DNA of 36,920 nucleotides, from positions 1 through 36,920 of the forward strand of contig JAVHSE010000050.1 of NCBI GenBank assembly GCA_036172015.1, read 5' to 3'. Made by a program: the position numbers and the translations under genes. Positions 27,996 to 36,920 of this stretch are shown here, in pieces. The notes under the pieces were generated by a model. That model saw only the letters and a list, made by a program, of their open reading frames with translations, did no database searches and was not told where the DNA came from. Within the stretch, counting starts at the first letter, position 1. The number at the start of each line of letters is the position of its first letter. Source of the DNA: UBA7396 sp036172015 (GTDB taxonomy: Bacteria > Patescibacteriota > Gracilibacteria > BD1-5 > UBA6164).

Positions 27996-28304
27996 TTATT
28001 GAGCAGCAGGAGCTTCAGTAGCAGGAGCTTCAGTAGCAGGAGCTTCAGTAGCAGGAGCTNNNNNNNNNNNNNNNNNNNNNNNNNNNNNNNNNNNNNNNNN
28101 NNNNNNNNNNNNNNNNNNNNNNNNNNNNNNNNNNNNNNNNNNNNNNNNNNNNNNNNNNNCTTCAGTAGCAGGAGCTTCAGTAGCAGGAGCTTCAGTAGCA
28201 GGAGCTTCAGTAGCAGGAGCTTCAGTAGCTTCTGGAGATTTTCCACAAGAAGCTAAACTTAACATAGCAATTAATGCTAGAGAAGCGAATAATTTTTTAT
28301 TCAT
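27996..28304 (-). CDS. Lipoprotein with APATE tandem repeat (interrupted by an assembly gap)
   Basis: The signal peptide MNKKLFASLALIAMLSLASC has lipobox LASC, so Cys20 should be lipidated. The mature part starts GKSPEATE and continues in pentapeptide repeats APATE, ending APAAQ. Each repeat is a 15-nt unit, perfect at DNA level in every visible copy. A run of 100 N (28060-28159) lies within the repeat, so the true copy number and length are unknown. The product should be an extended, Pro/Ala/Thr/Glu-rich surface stalk without a folded domain. Such arrays commonly vary in length between strains. A candidate promoter on the minus strand has TTGAAT at 28379-28374 and TATAAT at 28358-28353. Confidence 0.85.
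   Translation of the reverse strand: MNKKLFASLALIAMLSLASCGKSPEATEAPATEAPATEAPATEAPATEXXXXXXXXXXXXXXXXXXXXXXXXXXXXXXXXXXAPATEAPATEAPATEAPAAQ
28006..28227. repeat. 15-bp coding tandem repeat (VNTR) with 100-N gap
   Basis: The unit is GCAGGAGCTTCAGTA on the plus strand. There are three full copies at 28006-28050 and part of a fourth before the N run, then part of a copy and four full copies at 28168-28227. All visible copies are identical. The N run begins after GCAGGAGCT and resumes at CTTCAGTA. Confidence 0.97.
28060..28159. other. Assembly gap of 100 N
   Basis: Exactly 100 undetermined bases. For an uninterrupted 15-bp array, the missing length should be 13 plus a multiple of 15. A value of 100 does not fit, so the run is a placeholder and not a measured size (or the hidden repeats are irregular). 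Confidence 0.97.
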
Positions 28305-28470
28305 CTTTTGTATAGTTTATGAAATAAAATATAATAATAATTGGCAATCGTGATTATAGGAAAAATAGAAAGAATTCAACTTTTAATATATTGACAATTA
28401 TGCAAAATATATTTTTAAAACTTATTTTCTTACTTTTTCCATTTTATATTTCATAATTTTACAGAGGTTT

Positions 28471-30663
28471 CTAGAGTTGATTTATATTTTCTACTTTTGG
28501 TGGCAGTGGATCAAATTTTCTTTTTAAACCAATTCTTCCTTTTTCTTTATTTACTTCGATGACTTCAAATTCTACATTTTCTCATTCTTTGACGATATCG
28601 GCAACATTTACTACTTTTGTTGGTGCGAGTTTTGAAATATGAATCATTCCTGATTTTCCATTAAATTCAACAATTGCTCATGTCCCCTCAATTATTTTAG
28701 CAATTTTTCCAATACCTTTATATCAAACTTCTGGTTCCCAAATCATAGTCTTTATTTCATCTACTGCTTTTTGTCCTCCAATTTGATCTTTTGCTGTTAT
28801 GGTAGTATTTCCATCTTCTGCAATTGAGATTTTCACAAAGTATGCTTTTTCCAGTCTTTGAACATTTTCTCAACCTTTTCCGATTACCTCTCTAATCTTT
28901 TCTAATGGAATAAATACATTCATAATAAGTGGTGCATATGGAGAAAGATTTGGAGCTACAGTTGGCTGAATTTTCAACATTTCAGCTAAAATATGATTGA
29001 TTGAAATTCTTGCTTGAGAAAAAGCATTTTCAAATACTTCCATACTTAAGCCTTTAATTTTTACATCCAGTTGCATAGCAGTAATTCCATTTGGAGTCAT
29101 GGCTACTTTAAAATCCATATCACCTAAAAAGTCTTCTTGTGCTTGAATATCAGATAATATTTTATATTTTCCTGAATTTTCATCATAAATCATTCCTATC
29201 GCTATACCAGCAACTGGGGCTGTAATTGGAACTCAAGCTTGCATGAGTGAAAGAGTTGAACCACATATAGCAGCCATCGAACTTGAACCATTACAAGTCA
29301 TAGTTTCTGAAACTACCCTCATCATATATGGAAAATCAGTTTCGCTTGGTAAAACAGCTTCTAATGCTTTTTCAGCAAGTTTTCCATGTCAAATTTCTCT
29401 CCTCCCAACACCTCTGAGCATTCTGACTTCTCCAACTGAAAATGGAGGAAAATTATAGTGGTGAATATATCTTCTCGTAGTTTCTTCGTACATATCATCA
29501 ACGATTTGAATATCTTCTGGACCTCATAAAGTGGTGATTGATAGTGCTTGTGTCATACCTCTTTGAAATAAAGCTGAACCATGAACTCTTGGGAGTAATC
29601 CTGTTTCACATTTAATAGGTCTTACTTCATCAAGTTTTCTTAGATCAAGTCTTTTTGATTGTTCTAAAATATTTTTTCTCATTACTTGTTTTGTTCTTTT
29701 GTATACGAGTTCTCCGATAGTGTTCGTATCAATTCATAATTCAGCTGCATTTTCATTGGTCACTCATAGAAATTCTCTTGTTTCTCAATCAAGTTGATCA
29801 AGTTGATGTTGGAAATCCTTTTTTCCTAATCAGTAAAGTGATTCAAGTTTTGTATCCGTTAAAAATTCAGCTACTTTATCGAATAAACTTTCATTAACTA
29901 CATTGTAGTAAGCAGTAATTTCAGGAATACCAAATTGTTTTTTATAATCAACTATAAAATCATTTTGAGCATGACACAGTTTTTGAATTAAGTTTGAAGC
30001 AAATTTTAAACCTGCCATCATTTCTTCTTGAGAAACTTCTTTTCCAGCTGATTCAACCATAGTAATTGCATCGAGTGTTCCAGCCACAAGTAAGTTTAAT
30101 TTTGTATTTTTTTCATCTTCAAATGAAGGATCAAAAATAAAACTTCCACTATTGTTAGATACGATCCTCACTCCAGCTACTGGTCATTCAAATGGAGCAC
30201 CTGTCATCATAAGTGCAAGAGAAGCTCCTGTGATACCAAAAAATCCTAAATCACTTTCATTGGTTGCAGAAAGTGCTGTTGCGATAATTTGAACATCATT
30301 AATAAACCCTTTTGGAAACATTGGTCTAATTGGTCTATCAATCAGTCTTGAAGTCAAAATTGAGCTTTCAGAAGGTCTTCCTTCTCTTTTCATAAATCTA
30401 TTTCCACCGATTTTACCAGTAGCATAAAATTTTTCTTGATAATCAACGACTAAAGGGAAAAAATCAGCTTTTTCATTCACTCCAATTTCTTTAATACCAG
30501 CTGTAACAAATAAAACATTTCCAAAATCATCACTTACGGTCACACTTCCATTTGCTAAAAGTCATAATTTCCCAGTTTCAAAAGTAATATTTTTTCCTCA
30601 GATATGGTATGTTTTTTTTAAAGGAATAATATTGATTGCATTTTGATCAGATAATCAAATCAT
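28471..30663 (-). CDS. pnp: Polyribonucleotide nucleotidyltransferase (PNPase)
   Basis: Phosphorolytic 3'-5' exoribonuclease of 730 residues, core of RNA decay. The first RNase PH domain has 'FFPLVVDYQEKFYATGKIGG' (quoted whole) and 'RFMKREGRPSESSILTSRLI', then 'DRPIRPMFP'. The linker helical domain is around 'AQNDFIVDYKKQFG'. The second RNase PH domain lies near the middle, including the 'MTVSETMTCNGSSSMAA'-type catalytic stretch and 'GDMDFKVAMTPNGITAMQLD' with the metal-binding Asp residues. The KH domain has 'IPLEKIREVIGKGGENV', and the S1 domain ends 'EVIEVNKEKGRIGLKRK'. The start at 30663 is the first ATG of the frame. It is on the minus strand alone. The 28305-28470 interval downstream holds only the lipoprotein promoter region. 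Confidence 0.96.
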
Positions 30664-30863
30664 AAAAATAAATTAAAATATAAAGTGATTTTTAAAATAA
30701 AAATAAGATTAAGACAAAAAGCTAAATGCAAATCTTTTACATTCAATTTTTTATCTTTTTCTTTGTTTATATGTAAAAATCAATATGATTATAACATTTT
30801 TATAAATTTTGCAAAATTTATTTTTTTGTGTTAAAATTAAAAAAATACTTATTAAATTGTTCT
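30664..30863. other. Divergent intergenic region pnp / lytic transglycosylase
   Basis: 200 nt, very AT-rich, that must contain the promoters of both divergent genes. I could not identify convincing -35/-10 pairs or a structured RNA in it. Confidence 0.5.
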
Positions 30864-31862
30864 ATGTCTGAAAAACAAAAACATCAACCAAAATCAACTC
30901 CAAAAGAGAAAAAATCTCATGAAAAAGAAAAAACTCTTACAACTAAAAAAGAGTTTTTAAAAGAGAAAAAAGAATGTAAAATAGATACGAGAAAAAAACT
31001 CACAAAAATATGCCTTCATACTCTAAAAAATGATATTTGAAATCCTAAAAAATCTTGAAATCTCCGTAAAGTCTCTCAAGAAAAACCATTCAAAAAGGAA
31101 ATAAAAAATACCCTTCAAGAAGTAAAAACAAAAACACAATCAACGATACAATCAAATAGTCAAAATCATGAACCTAGAGAACAAATTGAAAAGAAATCAT
31201 TGAAAAACTCTCAAACTATCTTTAAGAAAAATTCTCCTCTTCTTTGAGATAAATTAGCATATAAAAATGAAACTGAAATAAAAAAAAATTACTGAAAAGA
31301 TGTGAAAAAACTCATTACTAAATATTGTCAGTGATCAGTTATTGACGAAAAGTTTCTCTATTGAGTAATAGCAAGGGAATCAAGGTTTAATAAAAATGCA
31401 AAATCATATACAGGAGTAAAATGATTATGACAATTGACGAATGATACTATAAAAACCGTTGTAAATATTAATGAAGCAAAAGTAAGAAATAATCCTGCTG
31501 TCGCTGATCTACATGTTACGGATGGATTAAAAAATAAAAAATGAAAATTAGACAAGAAAGAAATATTAAAACCTATAAATCAAATAAAATTTATCATTAC
31601 TTACTTATCATACTTAGAAGATTTATTTGTAGAAGTAAAAGATAAAAATTTTAAAACAGATCTTATCATTACATCTTATAATCTTTGACCATGAAAAACA
31701 AAAGAAATTTTTGATCAATATTATTGAGTGAAAAATTGGGCTGGATTAAAAAAAGCTTTAGAAAGAGCTTCAAATAATGGAAAAATAAGTGAATGAAAAT
31801 TAAAAGAAGTGGCTGAATATGTTCCAGCAGTGAGAAAATATATACTTCTTGCAAGTTTGTAA
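30864..31862 (+). CDS. Lytic transglycosylase (SLT domain) with basic low-complexity N-terminus
   Basis: 332 residues. The C-terminal half is a goose-lysozyme/SLT-like fold. 'FLYGVIARESRFNKNAKSYT' has the catalytic Glu172 in the family pattern 'E-S-x-F-x-x-x-A-x-S', continuing 'GVKGLGQLTNDTIK' (family 'G-A-x-G-L-x-Q-l-x-x-x-T'), and 'ITSYNLGPGKT' matches the 'Y-N-x-G-x-G' motif. Such enzymes cleave the MurNAc-GlcNAc bond of peptidoglycan. The first ~130 residues are Lys/Glu/Ser/Gln-rich and probably disordered. No signal peptide is visible with the ATG at 30864, nor with the upstream GTG at 30828. Export may thus be non-classical, or the true start may differ. Confidence 0.83.
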
Positions 31863-31893
31863 TATTTTCTTAAACATTAAATTCAAGGTTGTA

Positions 31894-32538
31894 TTATACA
31901 GAAATTTTTTCAAAATTAAATACATCTACTACTTTCCCATTTACCATTATATTATCACTTTCAGATAATATAATTGGATTATGATAAGTGTCTCTTGACC
32001 TTGGAATAAGATATAAATTATTTCCTTCTTTTTTTGGAATTTTTAAAGTAGCAGCATTATCCACAACAAATAAAAATGCATCATGAGTATTAATAACTTT
32101 TTCTTTTTTATCTATAAGTACATAACTTCCATTTTCAATATATTTACCATTAACACTATACTGATTCATAGAAGTTCCTTCTACTTTTACTATAAAATAT
32201 TCATTTTCATTTCCATGTATAAGTGTTTTCGAAATAGGTAAAGTTCCATATTCATATTGTTCTGCAAAAGCAAGAGGTCTACCAGCATTTGCAATTCATA
32301 ATATTGGAATATTTAACATAGTTTGAAATCAAATTCCATTTCATAAACGAATGGAGCGAAATCCACTTCATCTTGTTATAAATCAATTTTTTTCAAGAAC
32401 TTCTAAATATTGCACTACTCATCTTTTTGATTTTTGATGAGTTAAAATTTGTAATTCTTCAATAGTTGGAGATTTTCCATATCTTCCTATAAAGTCACTA
32501 ATAATATCCAGTACATTTTGTTGTTTATCTGTAAGCAT
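31894..32538 (-). CDS. lexA: SOS repressor LexA
   Basis: 214 residues. The N-terminal winged helix 'MLTDKQQNVLDIISDFI' continues 'YGKSPTIEELQ', matching LexA. 'VQYLEVLEKNGFITR' is the later helix. The self-cleavage site is Ala85-Gly86 in 'IANAGRP'. Ser123 ('VEGTSMNQ', where the family has G-D-S-M) and Lys166 ('AATLKIPKK') form the catalytic dyad, so autoproteolysis should be intact. The family Asp before Ser is Thr here. It represses DNA-damage genes; recF, recQ and ruvX in this window are possible targets. The palindrome at 32554-32565, just upstream of its start, may be its own operator. The start at 32538 is the only ATG giving the conserved N-terminus. Confidence 0.93.
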
Positions 32539-32553
32539 ATTTACATAAATTAT

Positions 32554-32565
32554 ATACTAAAGTAT
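32554..32565. promoter_or_regulatory. Candidate LexA operator
   Basis: ATACT-AA-AGTAT, a perfect inverted repeat with a 2-nt spacer, 16 nt upstream of the lexA start. Position suggests autoregulation. The motif is AT-rich and could occur by chance. Confidence 0.35.
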
Positions 32566-32600
32566 GTATCTATTATATATTTTTAAAAAATAAGTCAAAT

Positions 32601-32630
32601 TGATTTGAATAAAATGTGATTTGAATAAAA
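32601..32630. repeat. Tandem direct repeat upstream of lexA
   Basis: TGATTTGAATAAAA occurs at 32601-32614 and 32617-32630. It lies between the miaB stop and the lexA start, in the region expected to hold the lexA promoter. Confidence 0.7.
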
Positions 32631-32647
32631 CTCTGTATTTTCCAGAG
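32631..32647 (-). terminator. Weak terminator after miaB
   Basis: On the minus strand CTCTG and CAGAG form a 5-bp stem with a 7-nt loop, followed by TTTTATTC. It lies 19 nt past the miaB stop. Confidence 0.55.
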
Positions 32648-32665
32648 ATATTTATAATAATAGTA

Positions 32666-34114
32666 TTATATAACTTCCCCTATTAAAACCCAATTTTGAA
32701 TTCAAATAATTTTTACATTTACAATATCTCCAATTTGAATATTTTCTTTTTTAAAAAAAAATACTTCTTTAAAATTTCTGGTTCTTCCATAAAATTGCTC
32801 TTCTTTTTCTCAAGAAATCAATATTTCTTCTATAGCTCAGATCATTTTTATTCCTCTTTTTTTTACATTTTCTTCTAAAACGGAATTTAATATATGCCAT
32901 CTTTCTGCTTTTACACTTTCAGAAATATCATCTGGATAGAGCTTCGATGCCAGAGTTCATGTTCTTACACTGTACCTGGCAATATAGACATAATCAATTT
33001 CTAATTCTCGTATTGCATTCACGGTATCTTGAAACATTTCATCTGTTTCACCACTATAACCAACTATTATATCAGTTGATATAGAGAAATAAGGATCCTT
33101 ATTTCTTAAATATAAAACCATATTTTTAAAATCAAGATAGGTATGTCTTCTATTCATTTTTTTTAATATTTCATCATTTCCAGATTGCAGAGCAAAATGA
33201 AGGTAATGACAAGTTTTTTCTAGATCAAAATGAGCATCAAGAATATCTTGAGTCATATCATGGGGATTGGATGAAGTAAAACGAATACGATTTATTCATT
33301 CAATATTATTTATATCATTGAGTAATTTTCGAAACGGAGAAATTCCAAATCAATCATTCCAGGATGATTTTTCTTTATTCCAAACTGAGAGATTTTGTTG
33401 TTTGCCATATGAATTTACATTTTGACCAATGAGAGAAATTTCTTTCGTTCCATTTTGTGCTAATTTTTGAATTTCCTCGATAATCTCATTTTTTTCTCTT
33501 GAAACTTCTTTTCATCTCGTATATGGAACAATACAAAAAGTACAAAAATTATCACATCCAGTTTGAATAATAACCGAAGCAGAAAATTTATTTTCTCTCA
33601 ATTGTGTTTGTTTTAAGTAATCATCAAATTTATCATCATTTCCTATTTTTTCTCAATATATATGACTAAAAATCAAATTTAAATATTTAATTTCTTCAAT
33701 TCTAATCGTAAAATCAAAATTATTGACACGAGAAAAGAGATCATCATCAGCATTTAAAATTCAAGTATTCTTTTCTATGAGTTCTATTTTTTTTATTTTT
33801 ATTTTCGTAATATTTTCTCAGAGGTATTTTTTATGCAATCCAGTTTTTCTCACCATACATCCAGTAATTCAAACAATGCTATTCGTTTGTCATTTTTCTT
33901 TTTTTCATTGATTGATTTTTTCTATTTCATGCAGTAATCAAAAGACTCTATTTTCTCATTTCTGTCTGACACTACAAGTATTTAATATAATTATATCAGC
34001 ATCTGTATAATCAGAAGTTTTCTTACATCCAGCTTGTAATAATATCATATGTATTTTTTCGCTATCAGCTTGATTCATTTCACAACCAAAAGTTTTTAAA
34101 AAATATTTTTTCAT
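32666..34114 (-). CDS. miaB: tRNA methylthiotransferase MiaB
   Basis: Radical-SAM enzyme that adds methylthio to i6A37 of tRNAs. The 482 residues include the UPF0004 domain, with Cys11 ('KTFGCEMNQADSE'), Cys47 ('LNTCSVRQKGENR') and Cys86 ('GITGCMVRK') binding the auxiliary cluster. The radical-SAM core has Cys187, Cys191 and Cys194 ('GCDNFCTFCIVPYTRG'), then 'EISLIGQNVNSYG', 'FTSSNPHDM', 'LQSGNDEILKKMNRRHT' and 'TDIIVGYSGETDEMFQDT'. The C-terminal TRAM-like domain is around 'FYGRTRNFKEVFF'. 'CSVRQKGENR' favours MiaB over MtaB or RimO. It is preceded by a terminator-like hairpin and a promoter more than 100 nt upstream. No miaA is in the window. Confidence 0.93.
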
Positions 34115-34150
34115 ATTCTATATGTTTAATAATTTATTTTGGTGCATTAT

Positions 34151-34257
34151 ATAAAAAAAAAATAACCAAGCAAACATTTTTACTTGGTTAAAAAATAAAT
34201 AATTATTTTTTATGTTTATTTAACATCCATACATATATCAATAGTTAATAAATAAAG
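34151..34257 (-). ncRNA. Candidate small RNA or attenuated leader upstream of miaB
   Basis: A complete transcription unit without a normal gene lies on the minus strand. It consists of a TTGACA/TTTAAT promoter (34293-34265, 17-nt spacer), a predicted start near 34257, and a hairpin (34190-34163) followed by a T-run down to about 34152. The RNA would be about 105 nt. A tiny ORF (ATG TAT GGA TGT TAA) lies inside. Read-through would lead into miaB at 34114. Confidence 0.45.
34163..34190 (-). terminator. Intrinsic terminator upstream of miaB
   Basis: TAACCAAG (34163-34170) pairs with CTTGGTTA (34183-34190) around a 12-nt loop. On the minus strand it is followed by a T-run of about ten bases. It lies before, not after, miaB. 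Confidence 0.7.
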
Positions 34258-34264
34258 CAAATAT

Positions 34265-34293
34265 ATTAAAACATATATACTATTTATTGTCAA
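34265..34293 (-). promoter_or_regulatory. Strong sigma-70 promoter, minus strand
   Basis: On the minus strand TTGACA (34293-34288) is a perfect -35 box, followed by a 17-nt spacer and TTTAAT (34270-34265). It drives the candidate small RNA/miaB leader. The rest of 34294-34411 shows nothing else I can name. Confidence 0.6.
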
Positions 34294-34411
34294 ATTTTTA
34301 TTTTTTTGAATATTATATATCGTAAATATTTTTTATACCACGAATTCCTTTTGCTTTTTTAAAAAAATATTTACAATGAAGATAGTTTACCAATAAATAG
34401 ATATTATACCA

Positions 34412-35884
34412 ATGAAAAAACATGAAATATTTTTTTCAATCATAAAAATACCACTTGATTTTATTATTATATTTTGAAGTTTTTTTCTCTCAAAAAATAT
34501 AAGAGAATGAAATGATTTTATACCTTGACTTTATTTACCCCTACAAATAATTGATAATACGAGTCTGATTCAATTTGCCATTTTTGGAAGTTTTTTATAT
34601 ATACTTATATTTTTTATTCATGGATTGTATTCTATGAAAATAACGAGTTCAAAAATAAAAGAATTTTTAGATATTATTTTATACAGTATATATTGGTTTT
34701 TGTTTTTTTCTGTATTTATCTATTTTTGATGATGATTTTTTTATAATACTCAAATTCCAAGATTAATTATATTATTTACCTTAATGATTTGAGTGATAGG
34801 AATTATCATGGAAAGAATTATTTTAAATAAGATACAACATATATTTCTTGATAAAAAAATTATATCAAAAAGAAAAGTTATATTGATAAATAATAAAAAT
34901 GATCATAAGATAAAAGATATAATAAATGATATAAATGAAGCAAATATTTATGAAATTATATGATATATCAATCAAACAAAAATAGAAAATACGAAACTCC
35001 ATTATCTATGAAATCATCAAAATATTTTAGACATAATGAAAAACAGAGATATAGATGAAATTTTATATATTGACAGCGATTTTTCTACCAAAGATCTGTA
35101 TAATATTTGGGATTTTTCAAGAATTTATGGTATTAGATACAGATATTTGACCAATACTTTTGATGTTACAAAAACAAACACAACGATTTCTCTTTTAAAT
35201 AAAATTCCTGTTATTGAAATAAAAAATACTTCACTTGATGCGGGATGAAGAGTTTGTAAAAGAATAATTGATATATGTTTTAGTTTTCTTTGAATCATTT
35301 TACTCCTTCCTTTTTTTATAATTATTTGAATTATTATAAAACTTGAAGATCCAGAAGGACCAATTATATATAAAAATTTCAGAGTATGACAAAATGGAAA
35401 AAAGTTTCGTTTATATAAATTGAGATATTTAAAATGGCAATATTGTATTAAAGATAGTTATGGAATAGACAATAAAGATGATGAAGCATTAAAATTTGAA
35501 GAAAAATTAATCAAAGAAAAATCAAGTAGAAAAGGTCCACTATATAAAATAAAAGATGACCCAAGAAAAACAAAAATATGAAATATTATTGAAAAATATT
35601 CTATTGATGAATTACCACAATTAGTGAATGTATTTCTTTGAAATATGAGTTTAGTATGACCAAGACCTCATCAACCAAGAGAAGTAGAAAAATATAAAAT
35701 TCATCAAAAAAGAGTCCTAACTATTAAACCTTGAATTACCGGATTAGCACAAGTAAATGGAAGAGATAATAATAATTTTGAAGACGAAGTAAATTTAGAT
35801 ATATTTTATATAGAAAATTGGAATTTTTTACTTGATATAAAAATATTTTTAAAAACATTCACTATTATTATCAATAGAAAGTAA
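34412..35884 (+). CDS. Polyprenyl-phosphate sugar-1-phosphate transferase (WbaP/WcaJ-like)
   Basis: Membrane glycan-initiating enzyme of 490 residues. It loads a sugar phosphate onto the undecaprenyl carrier, the first step of exopolysaccharide, O-antigen-like or glycoprotein glycan synthesis. The N-terminal ~150 residues contain several hydrophobic segments ('IPLDFIIIFGSFFL', 'FLYILIFFIHGLY', 'FLFFSVFIYFGGGFF'). A cytoplasmic nucleotide-binding-like part follows. A further membrane hairpin ('RIIDICFSFLGIILLPFFII') precedes the catalytic domain: 'EDPEGPIIYKNFRVGQNGKK', 'IKDDPRKTKIGNIIEKYSID', 'ELPQLVNVFLGNMSLVGPRP' and 'KPGITGLAQVNGRD'. A secreted protein gene follows 25 nt downstream. The sugar cannot be told from sequence. 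Confidence 0.92.
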
Positions 35885-35909
35885 TAGTATTATCAATAAC
35901 AAACCGTAT

Positions 35910-36920
35910 ATGAAAAAAACTTTTTTATTTTTTATAATTCTCTTATTGCCTAGAATTACCTTTTGAACTGGAATTGAGAGTAAGAGTGATACTTGAGAAA
36001 CGATACCAATAGAAACAAATATACATTATACACTTGATATCAGTAATGAAATAGAGAAAGAATATAAAGATGCTATTAGTATAAATAGTATGTATAAAAT
36101 AGATCTTACTCATTTTAAAACAAGTATGGAAATACTCTATCCTGAAAAAGAATTTATTTTTCAATGGAATATGAAGTGAATTAAATCACAAAGTTGAGTT
36201 ATTTTTGAAAAAGTTTTTAAAGAAAAATGAGAAAAAGAATTAGAACTCATAGTAAATGAAATTATACAAACAAACACTGACAGTGGTGCTCATTATACAG
36301 AAGAAAAAGTACTACTCAATAAGATATACCCAATACTCGTTTTCGAAAAAAGTTTTTTTCTTATATATTCAGATGAAATAGAAAAGACAGATATAGATAA
36401 TTATATAGAATTTTCAAAAAAAGATGGTGTATTTATAAATAAAATAGGCCCCCTAACTAAAACAGATGTAGAAATAAGTTCTATTATGAATAATATCGAA
36501 AAATATGAAAAAGAATGATGACTCAAATCTGACTTTATTACTTTTCGGTGATCAAGAGATTTTATTTTTAATATTTTATCAAAAATAAGTTGAGAAATTC
36601 AAGCGAATAAAGAATTTAAATTTAAAAAATTGAATATCATCTCTATTTCATCATTTAATTTAAATATTTTAGAAAATTACTTAAAAAACTTTTTAGCTAA
36701 TAAACCTTGGCTTGATAAAATTATACTCTTAAATGAAAATGCGAAATATATCATTCTCAATCAAAATCTTATTGATGATTTAAAATCAGAACTTACTAAA
36801 AACAAATATAATTTTATTGATGTAAATCTACAACAAAATAAAGTAAATACTATATTGTTTATATCAAAATTTAGTTACTATCAACCCATATGATTTCATC
36901 AAAAAATACAAAAAATGGCT
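35910..36920 (+). CDS. Secreted protein with PKD-like domain, truncated by window end
   Basis: 337 codons are visible with no stop. The N-terminus MKKTFLFFIILLLPRITFG is a clear signal peptide. Around residues 45-115 the pattern 'YKIDLTHFKTSMEILYPEKE', then 'FQWNMKGIKSQSGVIFEKVF' and 'GEKELELIVNEI', resembles a PKD/Ig-like beta-sandwich. The later region contains 'LLNKIYPILVFEKSFFLIYS' and 'ITFRGSRDFIFNILSK' but no family I can name. It lies directly after the sugar transferase and is likely expressed with it. It could be a glycan-related or envelope protein. One CGG codon (36546-36548) is used. Confidence 0.75.

Noticed and set aside
28006..28227. Regular short repeats resembling a CRISPR array
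   Set aside because: The units are directly adjacent with no spacers and encode APATE in frame within a lipoprotein.
27602..28246. Leu/Lys-repeat open frame on the minus strand over ruvX and the repeat array
   Set aside because: It is the shadow of the 15-bp repeat and of ruvX in another frame, and crosses the N gap only by chance.
29243..29458. Plus-strand open frame of 71 codons
   Set aside because: It is antisense to the conserved core of pnp and has no family pattern.
30828..30863. GTG start adding 12 residues to the transglycosylase
   Set aside because: It adds no signal peptide and lies in AT-rich promoter-like sequence. The ATG at 30864 is simpler.

Overview
This window comes from a strongly AT-rich bacterial genome in which TGA is a glycine codon (translation table 25). 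Reading frames that look shattered under the standard code join into full-length proteins once TGA is read as Gly, and the TGAs fall on conserved glycines: the AtpD P-loop GGAGVGKT, the RecF and RecQ Walker A motifs, the sigma factor, the SufS active-site region. TAA and TAG are the only stops used. This points to the candidate-phylum lineages Gracilibacteria (BD1-5) or Absconditabacteria (SR1). Two CGA codons sit at conserved arginines (RuvX, RecF), so CGA is read as Arg here. All coordinates below use the recoded reading.

Layout. 1-2626: tail of an RNase H-like gene, then atpD-atpC-ppa. 2716-5563: a tight operon sufS / FemAB-like transferase / SufU-like scaffold lacking two of its three cysteines / IscR-like Rrf2 regulator. 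5580-7459 (minus): THUMP RNA methyltransferase and ribosomal protein L25, separated by a 74-nt near-perfect palindrome. 7489-8914: a small ORF and a compact prolyl-tRNA synthetase without the editing insertion. 8930-9643 (minus): a nucleotidyltransferase-fold protein. 9755-12291: a two-gene operon whose first product ends in a GGDEF-like domain with both glycines encoded by TGA. 12311-13241 (minus): a lipoprotein and a small membrane protein. 13268-14617: gatC-recF. 14715-16106: a surface protein with a TGPKE/membrane/RRK tail. 16211-17557 (minus): the housekeeping sigma factor. 17802-21416: a 1204-residue subtilase with a nested insertion and an internal duplication. 21478-25201: cNMP-fold protein, EarP-like EF-P arginine rhamnosyltransferase, RecQ. 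25227-25826 (minus): a small kinase-fold protein. 26023-27947: nusA-rplI-ruvX. 27996-28304 (minus): a lipoprotein with an APATE tandem repeat that contains a 100-N assembly gap. 28471-30663 (minus): pnp. 30864-31862: a lytic transglycosylase. 31894-34114 (minus): lexA and miaB. 34412-36920: a polyprenyl-phosphate sugar transferase and a secreted protein cut by the window end.

The genes cover core information processing (sigma factor, NusA, PNPase, L9, L25, ProRS, GatC, MiaB), DNA repair (RecF, RecQ, RuvX, LexA), energy (F1 beta and epsilon, pyrophosphatase), Fe-S biogenesis and the cell surface (subtilase, lipoproteins, glycan transferase, transglycosylase). Transcription units are short, and most convergent gene pairs share a symmetric A-stem-T hairpin. 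Terminator-like hairpins also lie in the leaders of rpoD, nusA and miaB. I saw no tRNA, rRNA, CRISPR array or transposase. The most unusual items are the cysteine-poor SufU, the GGDEF-like protein, the EarP homolog, the possible small RNA or attenuator ahead of miaB, and the duplicated segment in the subtilase.
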